This document shows, in pieces, positions 43,158 to 52,184 of a DNA stretch of 64,000 bases. The stretch is from Rummeliibacillus pycnus_B (GTDB lineage Bacteria; Bacillota; Bacilli; Bacillales_A; Planococcaceae), in NCBI RefSeq assembly GCF_050459865.1, contig NZ_JBCMNM010000015.1, forward strand, positions 78,571-142,570, read 5' to 3'. Position numbers and translations under genes: made by a program. Each line of letters starts with the position of its first letter. Within the stretch, counting starts at the first letter, position 1. Below the pieces are notes generated by a model. The model was not told where the DNA came from and did not search any database. It worked only from the letters and a program-made list of their open reading frames with translations.

Positions 43158-44894
43158 ATGATGAAACAGGAATTGCAAGTTACATTAAGCCTAGCCAATA
43201 ATTCCGACAATTGTAAATACATAACACCTAAGATCATCGAGGCAATTTCAGAAGGAGTCATGATTACAGACGTGAATAGTCGGATCGTTGACGTAAATCC
43301 GGCTTTTGAATTTGTGACAGGATATAAAAAAGAAGAAGTGATCGGAAAAAAACCAGATGTTTTGCAATCTGGGGTTCATGGAAAAGATTTTTATCAACGG
43401 ATGTGGAATGATATCCGTGACAAAGGTGAATGGCAAGGAGAAATATGGAATCGTCGAAAAACAGGAGACGTTTACCCAGAATGGTTAAAAATCATGGAAG
43501 TACATAGTCATGATGGAAGTGTTTTAGGGTATTGCGGAGTTTTTTCAGATTTGTCAGATGAGAAAATGGTTGAGAGTGAACTAAAAAAACGTGCTATGAC
43601 AGATTCCTTAACAGGTGTTTCAAACCGTTTTGCTTATAATGAACGAATGGATGTTTTATTAAATTCATCTAGAAAACATAATTATCAGCATGCAGTTTTG
43701 TTTTTAGATCTTGATCGATTTAAACAAGTCAATGATACATTAGGCCATTCTGTAGGTGATCAGTTATTAGTGGAAGTGACAAAACGTATCCAAACATTGC
43801 TGAAAAACAAAGATATATTGGCACGCTATGGCGGCGATGAATTTGTAATTACTTTTACTGATATTCACCATCCACGTGAGGCAATACATTTAGGTGAAAA
43901 AATTATCCATCTATTAGAAGAACCTTTCAATATTGACAATCAAAATTTATATATTTCCTCTAGTATTGGTATAAGTATTTATCCTCATGATGGTACTGAT
44001 ACAGAAATTCTATTAAACAAAGCTGATAAAGCAATGTACTTTGCAAAAGAAAATGGTAAAAATCAGTTTGCATTTTATTTTGACGAATTACATACGGATG
44101 CTAAGCGGTCTTTACTTTTAGATGCTGAGCTCAGAAAAGCGATTGAGCAAAAGAGTTTTGATCTATTCTATCAACCCAAAATAGATTTAAAAAAACATCA
44201 AGTCATTGGTGTCGAAGCACTTGTGCGTTGGAATAATGAGAAGTTAGGGAATGTATCACCTGCAGAATTTATTCCTTATGCAGAAGAAACCGGTTTAATC
44301 ATTCCTATAAGTGAATGTATTATTGAGCGTGCTTGTTTAGATGCACAAATACTTGCTCATGAAGGTTTCAAAAAAGTACCAATTGCAATAAATATTTCAA
44401 GTATTCATTTCCATCAGCAAGGTTTTATCCATTCATTAGAACAAATTTTAGAGAAAAATAATTTACCTGCAAGGCAATTTGAATTAGAACTAACAGAACG
44501 TACCATAATGAATAATGAAAGAGAAACGATTCGGAAATTAGTAAAGCTAAAACAAATGGGATTTAAATTATCAATTGATGATTTTGGTACAGGTTATTCT
44601 TCACTTAGTTATTTAGTGCAATTCCCATTAGATTATTTGAAAATTGACCGAAGTTTTATTCAGCACATTTGTTCATTAAATGATAAACAGGCTGTTGTTG
44701 ATGCAATTATTCAAATGGCACACCGTTTACATATGAAAGTGATTGCAGAAGGTGTAGAACAGAGTGATCAAGTTAAATTGCTGGATGAAATGGATTGTGA
44801 TATGATTCAAGGATATTATTATTCAAAACCACTTCCATTAGATCAACTAATGGAATTCCTAGAATTTTGGGAATTAGAGTTAGAAGGGAAGTAA
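43158..44894 (+). CDS. PAS-GGDEF-EAL cyclic-di-GMP protein
   Basis: A 578-residue, apparently cytoplasmic protein. Residues about 20-140 form a PAS sensor domain (GVMITDVNSRIVDVNPAF, GYKKEEVIGK). The GGDEF diguanylate cyclase domain has an intact YGGDEF (about 225). The EAL phosphodiesterase domain has intact EAL in GVEALVRW (about 353), the TERT, DDFGTGYSSL and AEGVE motifs. Both catalytic sites look competent, so net activity cannot be told. No membrane segment or signal peptide. GGTGAT lies eight bases before the ATG at 43158. It ends three bases before ypsC and may be cotranscribed with it. Confidence 0.9.
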   Translation: MMKQELQVTLSLANNSDNCKYITPKIIEAISEGVMITDVNSRIVDVNPAFEFVTGYKKEEVIGKKPDVLQSGVHGKDFYQRMWNDIRDKGEWQGEIWNRRKTGDVYPEWLKIMEVHSHDGSVLGYCGVFSDLSDEKMVESELKKRAMTDSLTGVSNRFAYNERMDVLLNSSRKHNYQHAVLFLDLDRFKQVNDTLGHSVGDQLLVEVTKRIQTLLKNKDILARYGGDEFVITFTDIHHPREAIHLGEKIIHLLEEPFNIDNQNLYISSSIGISIYPHDGTDTEILLNKADKAMYFAKENGKNQFAFYFDELHTDAKRSLLLDAELRKAIEQKSFDLFYQPKIDLKKHQVIGVEALVRWNNEKLGNVSPAEFIPYAEETGLIIPISECIIERACLDAQILAHEGFKKVPIAINISSIHFHQQGFIHSLEQILEKNNLPARQFELELTERTIMNNERETIRKLVKLKQMGFKLSIDDFGTGYSSLSYLVQFPLDYLKIDRSFIQHICSLNDKQAVVDAIIQMAHRLHMKVIAEGVEQSDQVKLLDEMDCDMIQGYYYSKPLPLDQLMEFLEFWELELEGK

Positions 44895-44896
44895 GT

Positions 44897-46036
44897 ATGA
44901 CGAAATATCAATTAGTAGCAACAGCAGCAATGGGTCTAGAGTCAATTGTTGCTGATGAACTAAAAGCTTTAGGATATACAACAATTACAGATAACGGTAA
45001 AGTATATTTTGAAGGCGATGAAAAGGATATCGCTAAAACAAATTTATGGTTACGTGTAGCAGACCGTGTAAAGATTGTAGCAGGTAAATTTCCTGCCAAG
45101 ACGTTTGAACAATTATTCGAAGGTGTAAGAGCGATCGAATGGGAAAAGTATTTACCAGTTGATGCAGAATTCCCTGTATCAGGTAAATCTGTTAAATCTA
45201 AATTATTCAGTGTTCCAGATTGTCAAGCAATTACGAAAAAGGCAATCGTTGAACGTATGAAATATCATTATAAACGACTTGGTTTTTTAGAAGAAACAGG
45301 CCCTAAATATAAAATTGAAGTTTCTATCTTAAAAGATGAAGCGACTTTGACCATTGATACGAGTGGAGCAGGTTTGCATAAACGAGGTTACCGCCTGGAT
45401 CAAGGGGAAGCACCGTTAAAAGAAACATTAGCTGCAGCTCTTGTCTATATTTCGAAATGGCATCCTAATCGTCCATTTGTAGATCCTTTCTGTGGCTCAG
45501 GAACAATTGCATTAGAAGCTGCAATGATTGGACAAAATATGGCCCCTGGCTACAATCGTGATTTTATCAGTGAGGACTGGCCATGGATGAAGCAAAAAAT
45601 ATGGGATGAAGTTCGCTTGGAAGTTGAAGATGTTGCAAATTATGATCAACCTCTTCAAATTTTCGGATCAGATATCGATCATCGAATGGTGGAAATCGCC
45701 AAATCAAATGCTAGTGAAGCTGGTTTTGCTGATTTAATTTCTTGGAAACAAATGCAAGTAACAGATTTCACAACGCATCTTACGGATGGCGTTATGATTG
45801 GAAACCCACCTTATGGTGAACGTATTGGAGATAAAGAAGCACTTGAGGGAATGATTCATGATATGGGGACTATGATGAACAAATATCCATCATGGTCAGT
45901 TTATATGCTATCTTCTATGGAAAACTTTGAAGCATTATATGGAAAAAAAGCAACGAAGAAACGTAAATTATTTAATGGATTTATCAAGACAGATTATTAT
46001 CAATTTTGGGGTAAACGTACACCATTTCAAGATTAA
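44897..46036 (+). CDS. ypsC: THUMP-domain rRNA guanine-N2 methyltransferase YpsC
   Basis: A 379-residue RNA methyltransferase of the RlmL/YpsC family. An N-terminal ferredoxin-like plus THUMP domain (about 1-160) is followed by a SAM-dependent domain with FVDPFCGSGTIALEAAMIG and the N2-guanine motif IGNPPYGER. The likely product is N2-methylguanosine in 23S rRNA. The start at 44897 is chosen by homology; the in-frame ORF runs ten codons further upstream inside the preceding gene. Confidence 0.92.
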   Translation: MTKYQLVATAAMGLESIVADELKALGYTTITDNGKVYFEGDEKDIAKTNLWLRVADRVKIVAGKFPAKTFEQLFEGVRAIEWEKYLPVDAEFPVSGKSVKSKLFSVPDCQAITKKAIVERMKYHYKRLGFLEETGPKYKIEVSILKDEATLTIDTSGAGLHKRGYRLDQGEAPLKETLAAALVYISKWHPNRPFVDPFCGSGTIALEAAMIGQNMAPGYNRDFISEDWPWMKQKIWDEVRLEVEDVANYDQPLQIFGSDIDHRMVEIAKSNASEAGFADLISWKQMQVTDFTTHLTDGVMIGNPPYGERIGDKEALEGMIHDMGTMMNKYPSWSVYMLSSMENFEALYGKKATKKRKLFNGFIKTDYYQFWGKRTPFQD

Positions 46037-46106
46037 TGATAAAAGATGAAAAATAAATTACTATTCAGAGTAGCGAAATCATATTTTATTACTACATGAA
46101 CTTGTC

Positions 46107-46166
46107 TATAATATTGTAGACTTATTTTGTGAATATGTATTTGACGGGAGGGGGAGACCCCTTCCG
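46107..46166 (+). promoter_or_regulatory. promoter and stable hairpin upstream of ypvA
   Basis: TATAAT at 46107-46112 could be a minus-10 for ypvA. Downstream, 46145-46153 pairs with 46158-46166 (nine pairs, one G-T) around a GAGA tetraloop of the GNRA class, a very stable RNA hairpin about 30 bases before the ATG. It does not cover the AGAGGGG ribosome-binding site. It could be a weak terminator or a 5' stabiliser. Confidence 0.5.
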
Positions 46167-46196
46167 TTTCGTTGTCTGTACGAGAGGGGAATTTGA

Positions 46197-48095
46197 ATGA
46201 GACAATCTTTACCTTTTGCCTTATCCAAAGACAAGTCTTTCTTTGATTCACTAGGAGACTGGATTGGCGATATTTTATACGACGAACTACCCGAGAAAGG
46301 GTTAGAATGTCGTGATGAACAAATTTTTATGGCCTATCAAATTGAAAAAGTTTTACGTGAAAAGTCCGTTCTTTTCGCAGAAGCAGGAGTAGGAACTGGA
46401 AAAACAATCGCATATCTTTTGCCTGCGATTGCATATGCACGTTATACAGGAAAACCCGCTTTAATAGCGTGTGCGGATGAAACACTTATCGACCAACTCG
46501 TGAAAGAGGGAGGCGATATTTATAAATTGCAACAATATTTAGATTTGACAATTGATGTTCGTTTAGCGAAATCTCGTGATCAATATCTATGTTTAAAACG
46601 CTATGAGGAAGCTGAAAAATTTTCAGATGGCGAATATTTAGATGATATTGCAGAAACGATTCCAGATGGTGTATTTGGACAAGGACAGCTAGGTTTGTAT
46701 GGACAACATAGTGACTATCCAAATATTAGTGATGAAGAATGGAATTTAGTCAATTACAATTCAATACAACAATGTTCTGTTTGTGATTTGCGAAATCGCT
46801 GTGGCCAAACATTACACCGTGCACACTATCGTGAATCAACAGACCTTATTATTTGTTCTCAAGATTTTTTAATGGAAAATATTGCGACTAAAGAATCTCG
46901 TGAACGTGAAGGTCAATTAGCATTATTGCCTGAAGTTTCTATGATTGTATTAGATGAAGGGCATTTATTGGAATATGCAGCTCAAAAAGCGATGACCTAT
47001 AAAGTACAGGATTATACAATTGTGCAACTTATCGACCGATTGATGGTTGATGGATTACGTGAAAAAACATTGTATACAATGGAACAATTGCAAGATGGAC
47101 ATGAATTATTCTTTGATCAATTACGAGACGATGTCATTAGTTCAGATGAGGATCGTAAACGAATTAAGAAATCTCCATTGCTTTTGAAATTAGGTAAAAA
47201 AGTAATTGATACTGTTGAAACATTGTTAGAGGAATTTGTTTTTGAATCAGAGCTTTATGTTATTCCTGAATATGAATTACGAATGGCAGAAGAATTTTTG
47301 GAACAATATGAAGCAGCGATGAGAATCTTTATTGCACAAGGGGACGCTGTTGACTGGTTAGAAGAAACAGATGGGGAAGAAACACTTGTTATTATGCCAC
47401 GTCTCATTACAGAAGTATTAGAAGAAAAAGTATTCTCGAAAAAAATACCTTACATCTTCTCATCAGCAACATTGTCAATAAATAAAGATTTCAGTTATAT
47501 TGCAGGCAGTTTAGGAATTAAAGATTATCAATCATTCTCAGTAGCCTCACCATTTGATTATGAAGAAGTCATGCAAATTGTATTACATCATTTAAATCAA
47601 GAAGAAAAAGTACGTAGAGTTGAGGAATTATTAGAAGAAGGTAATCAGACATTAATACTGTTTAAATCAAAACAAGCGATGACAAGTTTCAAAGCACAAA
47701 TTGACGCACGATTTGTAGCTAAGGTTGGCTTTGAAGGGGATCGTGAACTTTCTTCTATAGTACGTGATTTTCAAGAAGGTAAATTACAAGTATTATGTTC
47801 ATATCATTTATGGGAAGGTTTAGATTTACCAGAAGAAGCATTAACTCGTGTTATTATTTTTGACTTACCATTCCCACCACATGATCCATTATTTGATGCG
47901 AAACGTGCATTTACTGATGATCCATTCCGTGACGTTGAACTTCCATTCATGCTATTACGATTACAACAAGGGATGGGACGACTTATCCGAACTTCAAATG
48001 ATCATGGTGATATTCATATACTATTGAATGAAGAAGAATCACAATACAAAGAGCAAATAGCACCTATTTTTGCCGTTCCAGCAATTGAAAGTTAA
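46197..48095 (+). CDS. ypvA: DinG/XPD-family helicase YpvA
   Basis: A 632-residue helicase of the DinG/XPD group. Walker A is AEAGVGTGKT (about 59-68) and the Walker B box is DEGH (about 252). Motif VI is LQQGMGRLIRT. Cysteines at about 131 (YLCLKR) and in CSVCDLRNRC (about 192-201) are placed between motifs I and II, as for a [4Fe-4S] cluster. Unlike the DinG at 27235-30015, it lacks the exonuclease domain. GAGAGGGGA precedes the ATG. Follows ypsC. Confidence 0.9.
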   Translation: MRQSLPFALSKDKSFFDSLGDWIGDILYDELPEKGLECRDEQIFMAYQIEKVLREKSVLFAEAGVGTGKTIAYLLPAIAYARYTGKPALIACADETLIDQLVKEGGDIYKLQQYLDLTIDVRLAKSRDQYLCLKRYEEAEKFSDGEYLDDIAETIPDGVFGQGQLGLYGQHSDYPNISDEEWNLVNYNSIQQCSVCDLRNRCGQTLHRAHYRESTDLIICSQDFLMENIATKESREREGQLALLPEVSMIVLDEGHLLEYAAQKAMTYKVQDYTIVQLIDRLMVDGLREKTLYTMEQLQDGHELFFDQLRDDVISSDEDRKRIKKSPLLLKLGKKVIDTVETLLEEFVFESELYVIPEYELRMAEEFLEQYEAAMRIFIAQGDAVDWLEETDGEETLVIMPRLITEVLEEKVFSKKIPYIFSSATLSINKDFSYIAGSLGIKDYQSFSVASPFDYEEVMQIVLHHLNQEEKVRRVEELLEEGNQTLILFKSKQAMTSFKAQIDARFVAKVGFEGDRELSSIVRDFQEGKLQVLCSYHLWEGLDLPEEALTRVIIFDLPFPPHDPLFDAKRAFTDDPFRDVELPFMLLRLQQGMGRLIRTSNDHGDIHILLNEEESQYKEQIAPIFAVPAIES

Positions 48096-48156
48096 TATTG
48101 GCTCTGAGTGAAAAAATAAAAAAATCCGCCTTCTCAATTAAGAAATAATCTGCCTC

Positions 48157-48307
48157 GTAAATGTTAGACATCAACTAACATTTACGGGGTGTTTTTATGT
48201 CTAAATATACAGTAGAAATAAAATTAAACGCAGTAAAACGTTATTTAAGTGGATCAGAAAGTTATAAAGAGGTTGCAGATAGTATTGGTTCAACTAGGCG
48301 CTTCTAA
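48157..48307 (+). pseudogene. remnant of an IS3-type transposase orfA
   Basis: The ORF at 48197-48307 reads MSKYTVEIKLNAVKRYLSGS then ESYKEVADSIGSTRRF and stops. This is the start of the first helix-turn-helix of IS3/IS150-type OrfA proteins; the rest is missing. Upstream, GTAAATGTTAG (48157-48167) and CTAACATTTAC (48175-48185) form an 11-bp stem just before the ORF. A GTTAGAC on the minus strand near 48407 may be the right end. It looks like an internally deleted insertion sequence between ypvA and the cba operon; the 48096-48422 gap holds nothing else but a terminator. Confidence 0.7.
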
Positions 48308-48337
48308 TAGAGAAATCACAAATGATTGAAGGCAAAA

Positions 48338-48377
48338 TTAAAAGACCTAAGTCCGGTAGAATACCGAACTCAGGCCT
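48338..48377 (-). terminator. terminator of the cba oxidase operon
   Basis: Segments 48345-48358 and 48362-48377 form a stem of about 14 pairs on the minus strand, allowing three G-U pairs, with a three-base loop and then TTTTAATTTT. Confidence 0.8.
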
Positions 48378-48422
48378 TAGATGCTGACTAAATTATTTGT
48401 CTAACTTAATTGGGCCTTATGA

Positions 48423-50144
48423 TTACCAAAGTTTATAACCTTTAGAACCTAATGGCGCATTTTGGATAATATCATAGATTGGGAATGTATAAGCGATTAA
48501 AATTAATGCTACTAAAATAACAATCCAAACTTTAAAGTTTTCAAATATAGCTGGAGTTTTTTCTGCATTTGGTGCAACTGTTCCAATAGGGAATTCTTGT
48601 TCACCTTTTGGAGCAAACCAGCAAAGTTTTACGAAGATAATTAGGAATATGATAATCCCGATAAATAGTAGTGTACCACCAACGGCTTGAGCGATTTGAT
48701 AAGAAGCCCAAGTTTTTGCAATTTCAGCACCACCGTAATCAGAGAATGCTGAACGACGAGGAGCACCAAGTAAACCTTCAATATGCATTGAGCTAGACAT
48801 GATTGCCATACCAACAGCCCAAATAATTGTTTGAATAATACCAAGACGATTTAATTCTTTAGTTAATGTACGACCTGTAAGATGAGGTACTAACCAATAA
48901 GCTGCGCCGAAGAATGTTAAAACAACGGCAGTAGCAACTGTTAAGTGGAAGTGACCTGTTACCCAAATTGTGTTGTGAATTAATTGGTTCATTTGGTGAG
49001 ATGCATTAACGATACCGCCAGCACCACCAGGAATGAAGATTAACATACCCATGAATGGTGCGAAGAAACGAACATCACCCCAAGGCAATTTTTTTAGCCA
49101 ACCAAAAATTCCTTTACCGCCAAGTTCGCGGCCACGAGTTTCAAATGTCGCAAACAGGGAGAAAGCTGTTAATAGTGATGGAATAACAACCATCATTGTT
49201 AAAACAACTTGCAAGAACTTCCAAGATCCATCTACACCTGGTTCAGTTAATTGATGGTGAAGACCAACTGGAACTGAGAATAGAACGAACAAGATAAATG
49301 ATAAACGAGCTAAAGCATCAGAGAAGATCTTACCACCGATTACTTTTGGAACAACGACATACCAAACCATGTAGGCAGGTAATAACCAGAAATATACAAG
49401 TGCGTGACCGAATGACCAGAATAGTGTACGTGATAACAAGATATCAACACGTTCTACAAGACCAAGTGACCAAGGTAATAATTGGAATAATACTTCAATA
49501 GCAACGCCAATGGTTGCAACAAACCACATTAAGTTATTACATACTACCATGAAAGAAAGCAATGGTGATGATTGATTAGGATTTTCTTTACGCCATTGCA
49601 TCCAACGAAGTGCTTGAGCGAGACCCCCAATCCAAGAACCTACCACAACAAGAGCTAAACCTAAATAAAAAATCCAGTGTGCTTGCAATGGAGCATAGAA
49701 GGTATATAGTACAGTTGCTTGATTTAAAAGAACCATTGCTGCTGCCATTGCAGTACCGATTGTCATCGTCCAGAAGCCAATCCAGCCAAGTAATCTTTGC
49801 TTAGAGGATAGAGTACCAGATGTTCGACTTACTCCTGCAATTTGGAATCCATAGATAAAGAATGTTGTTAAGATTAATCCAAGTAATACACCGTGGACCG
49901 TTAATACTTGATAATAACCAATTCCCGATGGCAATTCAAAATGACCTGAACGTACTAAAACTTGTAATAGACCTGCAGTACCACCTAAGAATAGGGCGAT
50001 AAATGCAACATAAATATGAGCCATTGAAAGTTTGGCATCTTTAGGATCTACTTTTAATAGTTCAGTAGTTTTTGATTTTACTCTTCTTGAAATAGTTGTT
50101 TCTTTTTCGTTTACTTTAGCTTGATCGATTACTGTTTGACTCAT
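48423..50144 (-). CDS. cbaA: ba3-type cytochrome c oxidase subunit I
   Basis: A 573-residue haem-copper oxidase subunit I of the b(o/a)3 (type B) class with about 13 membrane segments. Haem and CuB ligands are in the family places: TVHGVLLG, SFGHALVYFWLLPAY, VGLHHQ and TGHFHLTVA. It reduces oxygen to water. The type B enzymes usually have high oxygen affinity and reduced pump stoichiometry. Its start overlaps the cbaB stop in ATGA. Confidence 0.92.
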   Translation of the reverse strand: MSQTVIDQAKVNEKETTISRRVKSKTTELLKVDPKDAKLSMAHIYVAFIALFLGGTAGLLQVLVRSGHFELPSGIGYYQVLTVHGVLLGLILTTFFIYGFQIAGVSRTSGTLSSKQRLLGWIGFWTMTIGTAMAAAMVLLNQATVLYTFYAPLQAHWIFYLGLALVVVGSWIGGLAQALRWMQWRKENPNQSSPLLSFMVVCNNLMWFVATIGVAIEVLFQLLPWSLGLVERVDILLSRTLFWSFGHALVYFWLLPAYMVWYVVVPKVIGGKIFSDALARLSFILFVLFSVPVGLHHQLTEPGVDGSWKFLQVVLTMMVVIPSLLTAFSLFATFETRGRELGGKGIFGWLKKLPWGDVRFFAPFMGMLIFIPGGAGGIVNASHQMNQLIHNTIWVTGHFHLTVATAVVLTFFGAAYWLVPHLTGRTLTKELNRLGIIQTIIWAVGMAIMSSSMHIEGLLGAPRRSAFSDYGGAEIAKTWASYQIAQAVGGTLLFIGIIIFLIIFVKLCWFAPKGEQEFPIGTVAPNAEKTPAIFENFKVWIVILVALILIAYTFPIYDIIQNAPLGSKGYKLW

Positions 50145-50623
50145 TTTTTATCCACCACCTTAAGCATAGAATGCATTTGAGCATGACCTACACCGCAATA
50201 TTCATTACATACGATTAGGTAGTCACCAGCTTTATCAACTGTAGTTGTATATTCAGAAACGTAACCAGGTTCTAGCATCATGTTGACATTTGTACCTGAA
50301 ATTTCAAAACCATGAACTACATCTTTTGAAGTGGCGATAAATTTAACTTTCGATCCGACTGGCACTTTTAATTCTGGTGGATTGTAGTAAAAAGCAGAGG
50401 CTACAACTACTACTTCGTAATCCCAGTCCTTGCCGGATACTTTATGTACCCCAGGTTTGTTAAATGGTGCGATTTCATCAACTTTTTCATGGTTAATTGT
50501 GTTTTTTGCACTTGGTGGGTGACTCCCGTTGTGAAATGCCATAATACCAGTAATCATTAAAAATACGATTAGGGACCCAATACCAAATGTTAGCCAATAT
50601 TTTTCATATTTATGAAGATGCAT
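50141..50623 (-). CDS. cbaB: ba3-type cytochrome c oxidase subunit II
   Basis: A 160-residue subunit II with one N-terminal membrane segment and a cupredoxin domain holding the binuclear CuA centre: a histidine in VVHGFEI and CNEYCGVGHAQMH near the C-terminus. It accepts electrons from cytochrome c. A GGAAAGAAGGG site precedes the ATG. The small subunit IIa gene lies just upstream. Confidence 0.93.
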   Translation of the reverse strand: MHLHKYEKYWLTFGIGSLIVFLMITGIMAFHNGSHPPSAKNTINHEKVDEIAPFNKPGVHKVSGKDWDYEVVVVASAFYYNPPELKVPVGSKVKFIATSKDVVHGFEISGTNVNMMLEPGYVSEYTTTVDKAGDYLIVCNEYCGVGHAQMHSMLKVVDKK

Positions 50624-50646
50624 CGTTTTCCCTTCTTTCCTTGTGA

Positions 50647-50769
50647 TTAAAAGCGATCAAGAAATAGACCAAAGCATGCAGCCCAAACAGCCACGATAAT
50701 TCCACCTAGTGCTAATACTAGATAGAAAGTACCTTTTAGGTTTTCTTCGGGTTCATTTTTATTAGCCAT
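50647..50769 (-). CDS. cytochrome c oxidase subunit IIa, 40 residues
   Basis: A 40-residue protein beginning MANKNEPEENLKGTFYLVLA, with a single membrane helix (about 14-37) and ending LFLDRF. It has GAGGGG eight bases or so before its ATG and lies 23 bp upstream of cbaB. Thermus ba3 oxidase has a comparable small subunit IIa that supplies the helix missing from subunit II. First gene of the oxidase operon. Confidence 0.85.
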   Translation of the reverse strand: MANKNEPEENLKGTFYLVLALGGIIVAVWAACFGLFLDRF

Positions 50770-50817
50770 ATTGACCCCTCCTTTATAGTTTCGATAATAC
50801 TTTTACTGCTCGACCTC

Positions 50818-50860
50818 ATGATATAAAAAAATAAATCCATACGATGTGATAAATATCACA
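50818..50860 (-). promoter_or_regulatory. cba promoter with Fnr/Rex-like box
   Basis: On the minus strand, TATCAT at 50823-50818 is a likely minus-10, placing the start at about 50811. TGTGATAAATATCACA (50845-50860) fits the Fnr pattern TGTGA-N6-TCACA perfectly and is centred 41.5 bases upstream of that start, the usual place of an Fnr activator. Rex sites have the same core with TT and AA flanks, which are not present here. Two TGTGAA half-sites follow at 50876 and 50887. Confidence 0.65.
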
Positions 50861-50973
50861 CCACAAGCTTTGAAATGTGAATGAAGTGTGAAAAAGAAAT
50901 GATAATAAGGTGAAAAGACGAATTTATGATGTATTTAGTTGTATACAATTTCATTTTTATGGAAAAGTTATAG

Positions 50974-51022
50974 TTGTATTTTTAAATGTCATAGTGTAAT
51001 ATACAACTAGTACACTATGACA
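50974..51022 (+). promoter_or_regulatory. promoter and palindromic operator of the ABC operon
   Basis: TTGTAT (50974-50979) and TAATAT (50997-51002) are 17 bases apart. TGTCATAGTGTA (50987-50998) and TACACTATGACA (51011-51022) are perfect 12-base inverted arms with a 12-base spacer, covering the minus-10 and start site. AGTGTA/TACACT half-sites are reported for YtrA-type GntR repressors; one is encoded second in this operon. Confidence 0.75.
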
Positions 51023-51039
51023 ATAACTGAGGTGGAAGT

Positions 51040-51819
51040 ATGAAAAGGTTGTTAGGATTATTAAAAAAAGAATGGCAAGTACAATATAAATGGCTTTTTA
51101 CCACAGGTATTTTAAGTATTTTGCTAACAGTAGTCATTCCATTTTTAATCGATAAATATGTGGATTCAACTATCAATCAAGCAAATGCAATTTTCGCAAT
51201 AGCATCCATTCTATCGTTTTTAACATTTCTAATAGTTTGTATTCAATTTGTAAAAAATCTAAATCAGGAGTTAAGACATACAGATATCTGGTTACATAGC
51301 ACAGCACCTTTCTATCAATTAATAGGTGCTAAATTATTATTTAGTATATTTTCAAATTTGATATTAGTATTCGTAATGACAATTGTCATGGTAATAACTG
51401 TAATGAGTAAAAGTCAATTGACATTTCTCCAAGATATAAAATTTATGGTTGCCATAAATTACATAGCATTTATATCAATCATATTTGTGTTACCCCTTGC
51501 ATTAGTGCTATATACATGTTTTTTAAAATTGAAAAAAAGACTTGGGAAATTCGCAATAATTTTGGTGTTTATTTTACTAACATTCATTTCATATCTTTTT
51601 GTAAAAATATCAACTTCTGATCTTTATGATAAATTTTTCTTACAAGGCCCTACGACAAGTGAATGGATAGTTAATTCTATTCAACCTATTAGTAAAATTT
51701 TTGACACAGTTTTTATAATGGATGATATCTATTTACGAGAAGATATATTAAGCTTGCTAGTCACTTTATTCATAATAATCTTTGGTATTAAATGGTATGA
51801 AAAGGTGGTTAAGGAATGA
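51040..51819 (+). CDS. ABC-2-like membrane protein of the GntR-controlled operon
   Basis: A 259-residue membrane protein with about six hydrophobic segments and a basic N-terminus MKRLLGLLKKEWQ, as in ABC-2 permease subunits. It has no ATPase motif. GAGGTGG precedes the ATG and it overlaps the next gene by four bases. It probably pairs with the 231-residue ATPase encoded two genes downstream. Substrate unknown. Confidence 0.75.
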   Translation: MKRLLGLLKKEWQVQYKWLFTTGILSILLTVVIPFLIDKYVDSTINQANAIFAIASILSFLTFLIVCIQFVKNLNQELRHTDIWLHSTAPFYQLIGAKLLFSIFSNLILVFVMTIVMVITVMSKSQLTFLQDIKFMVAINYIAFISIIFVLPLALVLYTCFLKLKKRLGKFAIILVFILLTFISYLFVKISTSDLYDKFFLQGPTTSEWIVNSIQPISKIFDTVFIMDDIYLREDILSLLVTLFIIIFGIKWYEKVVKE

Positions 51820-52184
51820 CAATTGATTTTTCGAGAGATAAGCCTATTTACACGCAGCTTGTTGAAAAGATTTGTGGAGATATTATAAGAGGAAATCGTC
51901 ATTTAGGTGAAAAAATACCATCTGTACGCGAATACGCAGTTGAAGTTGGTGTCAATGTAAATACAGTTCAACGAGTATATAAGGAGTTGGAACAGATGAA
52001 ATTAACTGAAACTAAAAGGGGACAAGGTACGTATATAACAAGTGATGAGGGAATTATATCAACATTGCGAGAGCATATGAAAGAAAAAATTGTAGAACAA
52101 TTCTTCTATAGTATTGAAGAATATGGTTTTACTAAACAAGAAATAATAGAACAACTTCAAAAGCAAGGAGGTGAGGGGGATTGA
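51816..52184 (+). CDS. YtrA-family GntR repressor
   Basis: A 122-residue GntR regulator with a winged-helix domain (PIYTQLVEKICGDIIRGN, IPSVREYAVEVGVNVNTVQRVYKELE) and only a short helical tail, typical of the YtrA subfamily. It lies inside the operon it presumably represses through the palindrome at 50987-51022. In B. subtilis, YtrA responds to cell-wall-active antibiotics; that function is only inferred here. Confidence 0.88.
   Translation: MTIDFSRDKPIYTQLVEKICGDIIRGNRHLGEKIPSVREYAVEVGVNVNTVQRVYKELEQMKLTETKRGQGTYITSDEGIISTLREHMKEKIVEQFFYSIEEYGFTKQEIIEQLQKQGGEGD

Noticed and set aside
48096..50769. A genomic island around the cba genes
   Set aside because: Only a small IS remnant is seen; the oxidase genes have ordinary composition and no integrase or attachment site is present.
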